Assembly: GCA_026225945.1 (NCBI GenBank)
Contig: JAMJFZ010000239.1
Coordinates: 29,796,001-29,860,000, forward strand
Direction of reading: 5' to 3'
Source of the DNA: Cricetomys ansorgei
Taxonomy: Eukaryota; Chordata; Mammalia; Rodentia; Nesomyidae
Length of the DNA stretch: 64,000 nt
The position numbers and the translations under genes were made by a program. Below the pieces are notes generated by a model. It was not told the DNA's origin. It saw nothing but the letters and a program-made list of their open reading frames with translations, and ran no database searches. This document shows positions 37,560 to 64,000 of the stretch, one piece after another; the stretch's first letter is position 1, and every line of letters starts with the position of its first letter.

Positions 37560-38930
37560 TACCTGTCTTTTAGAAGAATGACATTAAACAAGTAAACAAA
37601 CAGCTACAGATGATATTTGTATTCGTGAGATTTAGCAACTTGCTTATTTCATGAAACAATGAAAGTTTTCATAATAATAAGACTTAGGGAACTCCTCTCT
37701 CTCTCTCTCTCTCTCTTTTTCCTCCCCCCTTCATCAATGTTATATTTTGCTTTCACAAAGATAATAGCCTTTGGATAAATACAGTTGATTCTGCAAAATC
37801 TCTGAGAGCTGTCACATGACTTCACTTTTAGAGCCCAGTCCATTAATATGAAAACGATCTTTGTACTTGTAGGTCGGTGAAAGATATGCCTCACAATCTG
37901 AGAAACTGTGAAGGTCCCTGAAGAACTTTAATCCAAAATTTTACAGCTTCAGATTTTTTTCTTTTGATATATACTTAATAATATATATATAATATTTACA
38001 TCTGTATATTTAACCATGTTTCACTACTTCAGTAAATATAAAAGAGGAAAAGGAACAAAAGTGGGAGGGAGAAAGAGAGAAAAAAAGAGACAGAGGCAGA
38101 GAGAGACAGAGAGAGGCACTACTGCTTCATAAGGTACCCTGCAATTAACACTTTTAAAATAAACCCCAGCTGTGGGTGGTTTCAAATAGTCGGGGCTACT
38201 TCTCAGTCTAAAATTAGATGTTTAGTATATTCCTATGTTGCAAAAAATTCCTGAATCATCAGAATCAATCCAGGGTACTTTTTATCTTCCTTAGCATTTT
38301 AGGGGAGGATGTGAGGATTGCAAAAAGCACAAAACTGGTCTTTGAGCATCACTGCAAACACTGCAATGATTTCATACTTATTATTTACATTTGCAAGTAC
38401 CATGACAGATAAAATTCTACCATCAGCTGCTGTATATTTTCAAAACCATACCGCAAGAATTTCATGTGTTCTTTTGTGAAATACCCCAAAGACGCCAACC
38501 AGAGCTGGTTTACACAAATGCATTCAATGACTTGTTCCCCAGGAACCGTTCTTCCAGAGCTGCATAACCAGAACAGATACAGGTCTCTAAAGGAAGACTC
38601 TCCTGGCTTCCCAGATAGCTGGGTGTGGGAATGTGCTGAGTTCTAATGAATGGGTGACTTTCCAGATTTCCCAGGAGTGAGAAATGAATATCCCTTTTGG
38701 TAGAGTCATGCTTTAGTATTTGGTTTACTTTGGCTTGTATGGAAACCATTCCATACAAGCATTCCAGAGAATATCTAGTCATGGCATGAGTTCTGTGAAT
38801 TTAACTTATGCACACTTACTGCCGGCCACAGAAGGCTCCTTCAGAGAAATATACTCGATCCTATAGCTACAACTTTCCTTTTCTAATCTTCAATTTTGCA
38901 ATTTTAAAAACAAAAACTTGGTTGATTTTT
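37560..38930. other. AT-rich sequence without a recognised gene; possible distal 3' UTR
   Basis: Holds a short (CT)n at 37693-37716 and a GA-rich stretch near 38060-38115. No rodent SINE is seen. The scarcity of young repeats next to the stop codon would fit a long 3' UTR, but this is only suggestive. Confidence 0.3.
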
Positions 38931-39345
38931 TTTATTAACTACCATTTCCAATCTACTCTTAACCAAAAAAAAAAAAAAAAAAAAAAAAAAAACACTTAAT
39001 TCTGTATCACATCACAACGAAACAATTATTTACAGATTTTAAATTAATATTATGAAGAAAAAGAAGTCCTCTATAAGATCCCAGTGGTTTGGGCACAGTG
39101 CAGAGACAGTTGGAAACAATACACCATAAAACAACTTCAAATTCAAATATACATAGGTTGTATGTGAAAGCTTTACTCTACGTCGACAATAAACAAAATG
39201 TGCTTATAAACAAGAAAATAGGATACCATTTTACAACAGCACCATGAAGAAGCCTTGCCTAAAAGTTGGCAAAAGTACCATCCTGAGACATTTCAAGACC
39301 AATGTGTTTCACATTATGTAGTGCCATTCGGGAGCAAGCACGTTC
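38931..39345 (-). other. Hnf4g 3' UTR, proximal part, with candidate poly(A) signal
   Basis: Noncoding sequence after the TGA. An AATAAA lies at 38936-38931 on the minus strand. About 14 nt further along is a U-rich GTTTTTGTTTTT element, and a 28-nt T tract (38992-38965) precedes it. This makes a plausible early cleavage site. The 3' UTR may extend further: ATTAAA at 37932-37927 and AATAAA at 36804-36799 are other candidates. Confidence 0.45.
38965..38992 (+). repeat. Poly(A) tract, about 28 bp (T tract in the Hnf4g transcript)
   Basis: Uninterrupted A run, sitting on the transcript's U-rich side just before the proximal poly(A) signal. No SINE body is visible beside it. Confidence 0.9.
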
Positions 39346-63723
<24,378 letters not shown>

Positions 63724-64000
63724 CATCGGTTGAGAGACACACATACGAATGGCCCCACACGCCCAGAGTGTGGTAACTGTTATGCTTTCAATCTGTGAGT
63801 GCTAACCAGAGCTAACTGTCACTGGGTGAATTCAGTGCTTCTGTGGGAGGGGCTGTCAAACTGTAACTCCTTTAGCAGGCCATATTCTGCTCGTTTCTTC
63901 TTTTATGGCATATGAGAGCAATTCCTTGTGATAATCTTGGAATGCTTCATGGAATTGCCTTATCTGAAGTGCTTAGTAGACTAACATGATTTTCTAAATT
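63724..64000 (-). promoter_or_regulatory. Sequence upstream of Hnf4g exon 1: 5' UTR and possible proximal promoter
   Basis: The transcription start is not visible; no TATA box sits at a clear distance. A GCCCCTCCC (Sp/KLF-type) box lies on the minus strand near 63848-63856, and an AGATAAG GATA-factor motif at 63965-63959. Both are short motifs that occur by chance. GATA4 and KLF5 are known gut regulators, so they fit, but only by inference. Confidence 0.35.

Overview
This is nuclear DNA from a muroid rodent. It carries B1, B2, B3, B4/ID SINEs, Lx-type LINE-1 fragments, a URR1-like rodent hAT element, and older mammalian MIR, L2 and L1M copies. It also holds one vertebrate nuclear-receptor gene split into many exons. 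The species cannot be settled from the sequence alone. There is no prokaryotic or viral coding organisation.

The only recognisable protein gene is Hnf4g (hepatocyte nuclear factor 4 gamma, NR2A2) on the minus strand. All ten coding exons are present between 63723 (start) and 39346 (stop). Each junction has a GT donor, an AG acceptor and a consistent phase. They join into an intact 455-codon frame, or 446 or 408 codons from the internal starts. The two C4 zinc fingers lie on exons 2 and 3, the hinge on exon 4, the ligand-binding domain on exons 5 to 8 with the AF-2 core at the end of exon 8, and the F domain on exons 9 and 10. The 5' end of the gene is at the right edge of the window, with about 280 bp of upstream sequence.

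The introns hold ancient repeats (MIR, L2, L1M), rodent SINEs and several expanded simple repeats: a (GGGAA)n array of about 340 bp on a B1 tail in intron 2, a 210-bp CA/TG array just past the exon 6 donor, and a GGA/GAA tract in intron 9. Two exact 36-bp direct copies flank exons 7 and 8.

Positions 1 to about 36480 lie downstream of the gene and look intergenic. A dense transposon island runs from about 26.0 to 36.5 kb. It contains L1 pieces in both orientations, a minus-strand L1 5' end with a tandem monomer array and an ORF1 start, a possible solitary LTR, a URR1 hAT copy, several copies of 'caccatgaccaa'-type rodent repeats, and a 40-bp minisatellite. Another L1 block occupies about 6.2 to 9.1 kb. 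I see no tRNA, rRNA or CRISPR. I found no previously undescribed system; the points worth checking are features of the Hnf4g locus and a few repeat structures.
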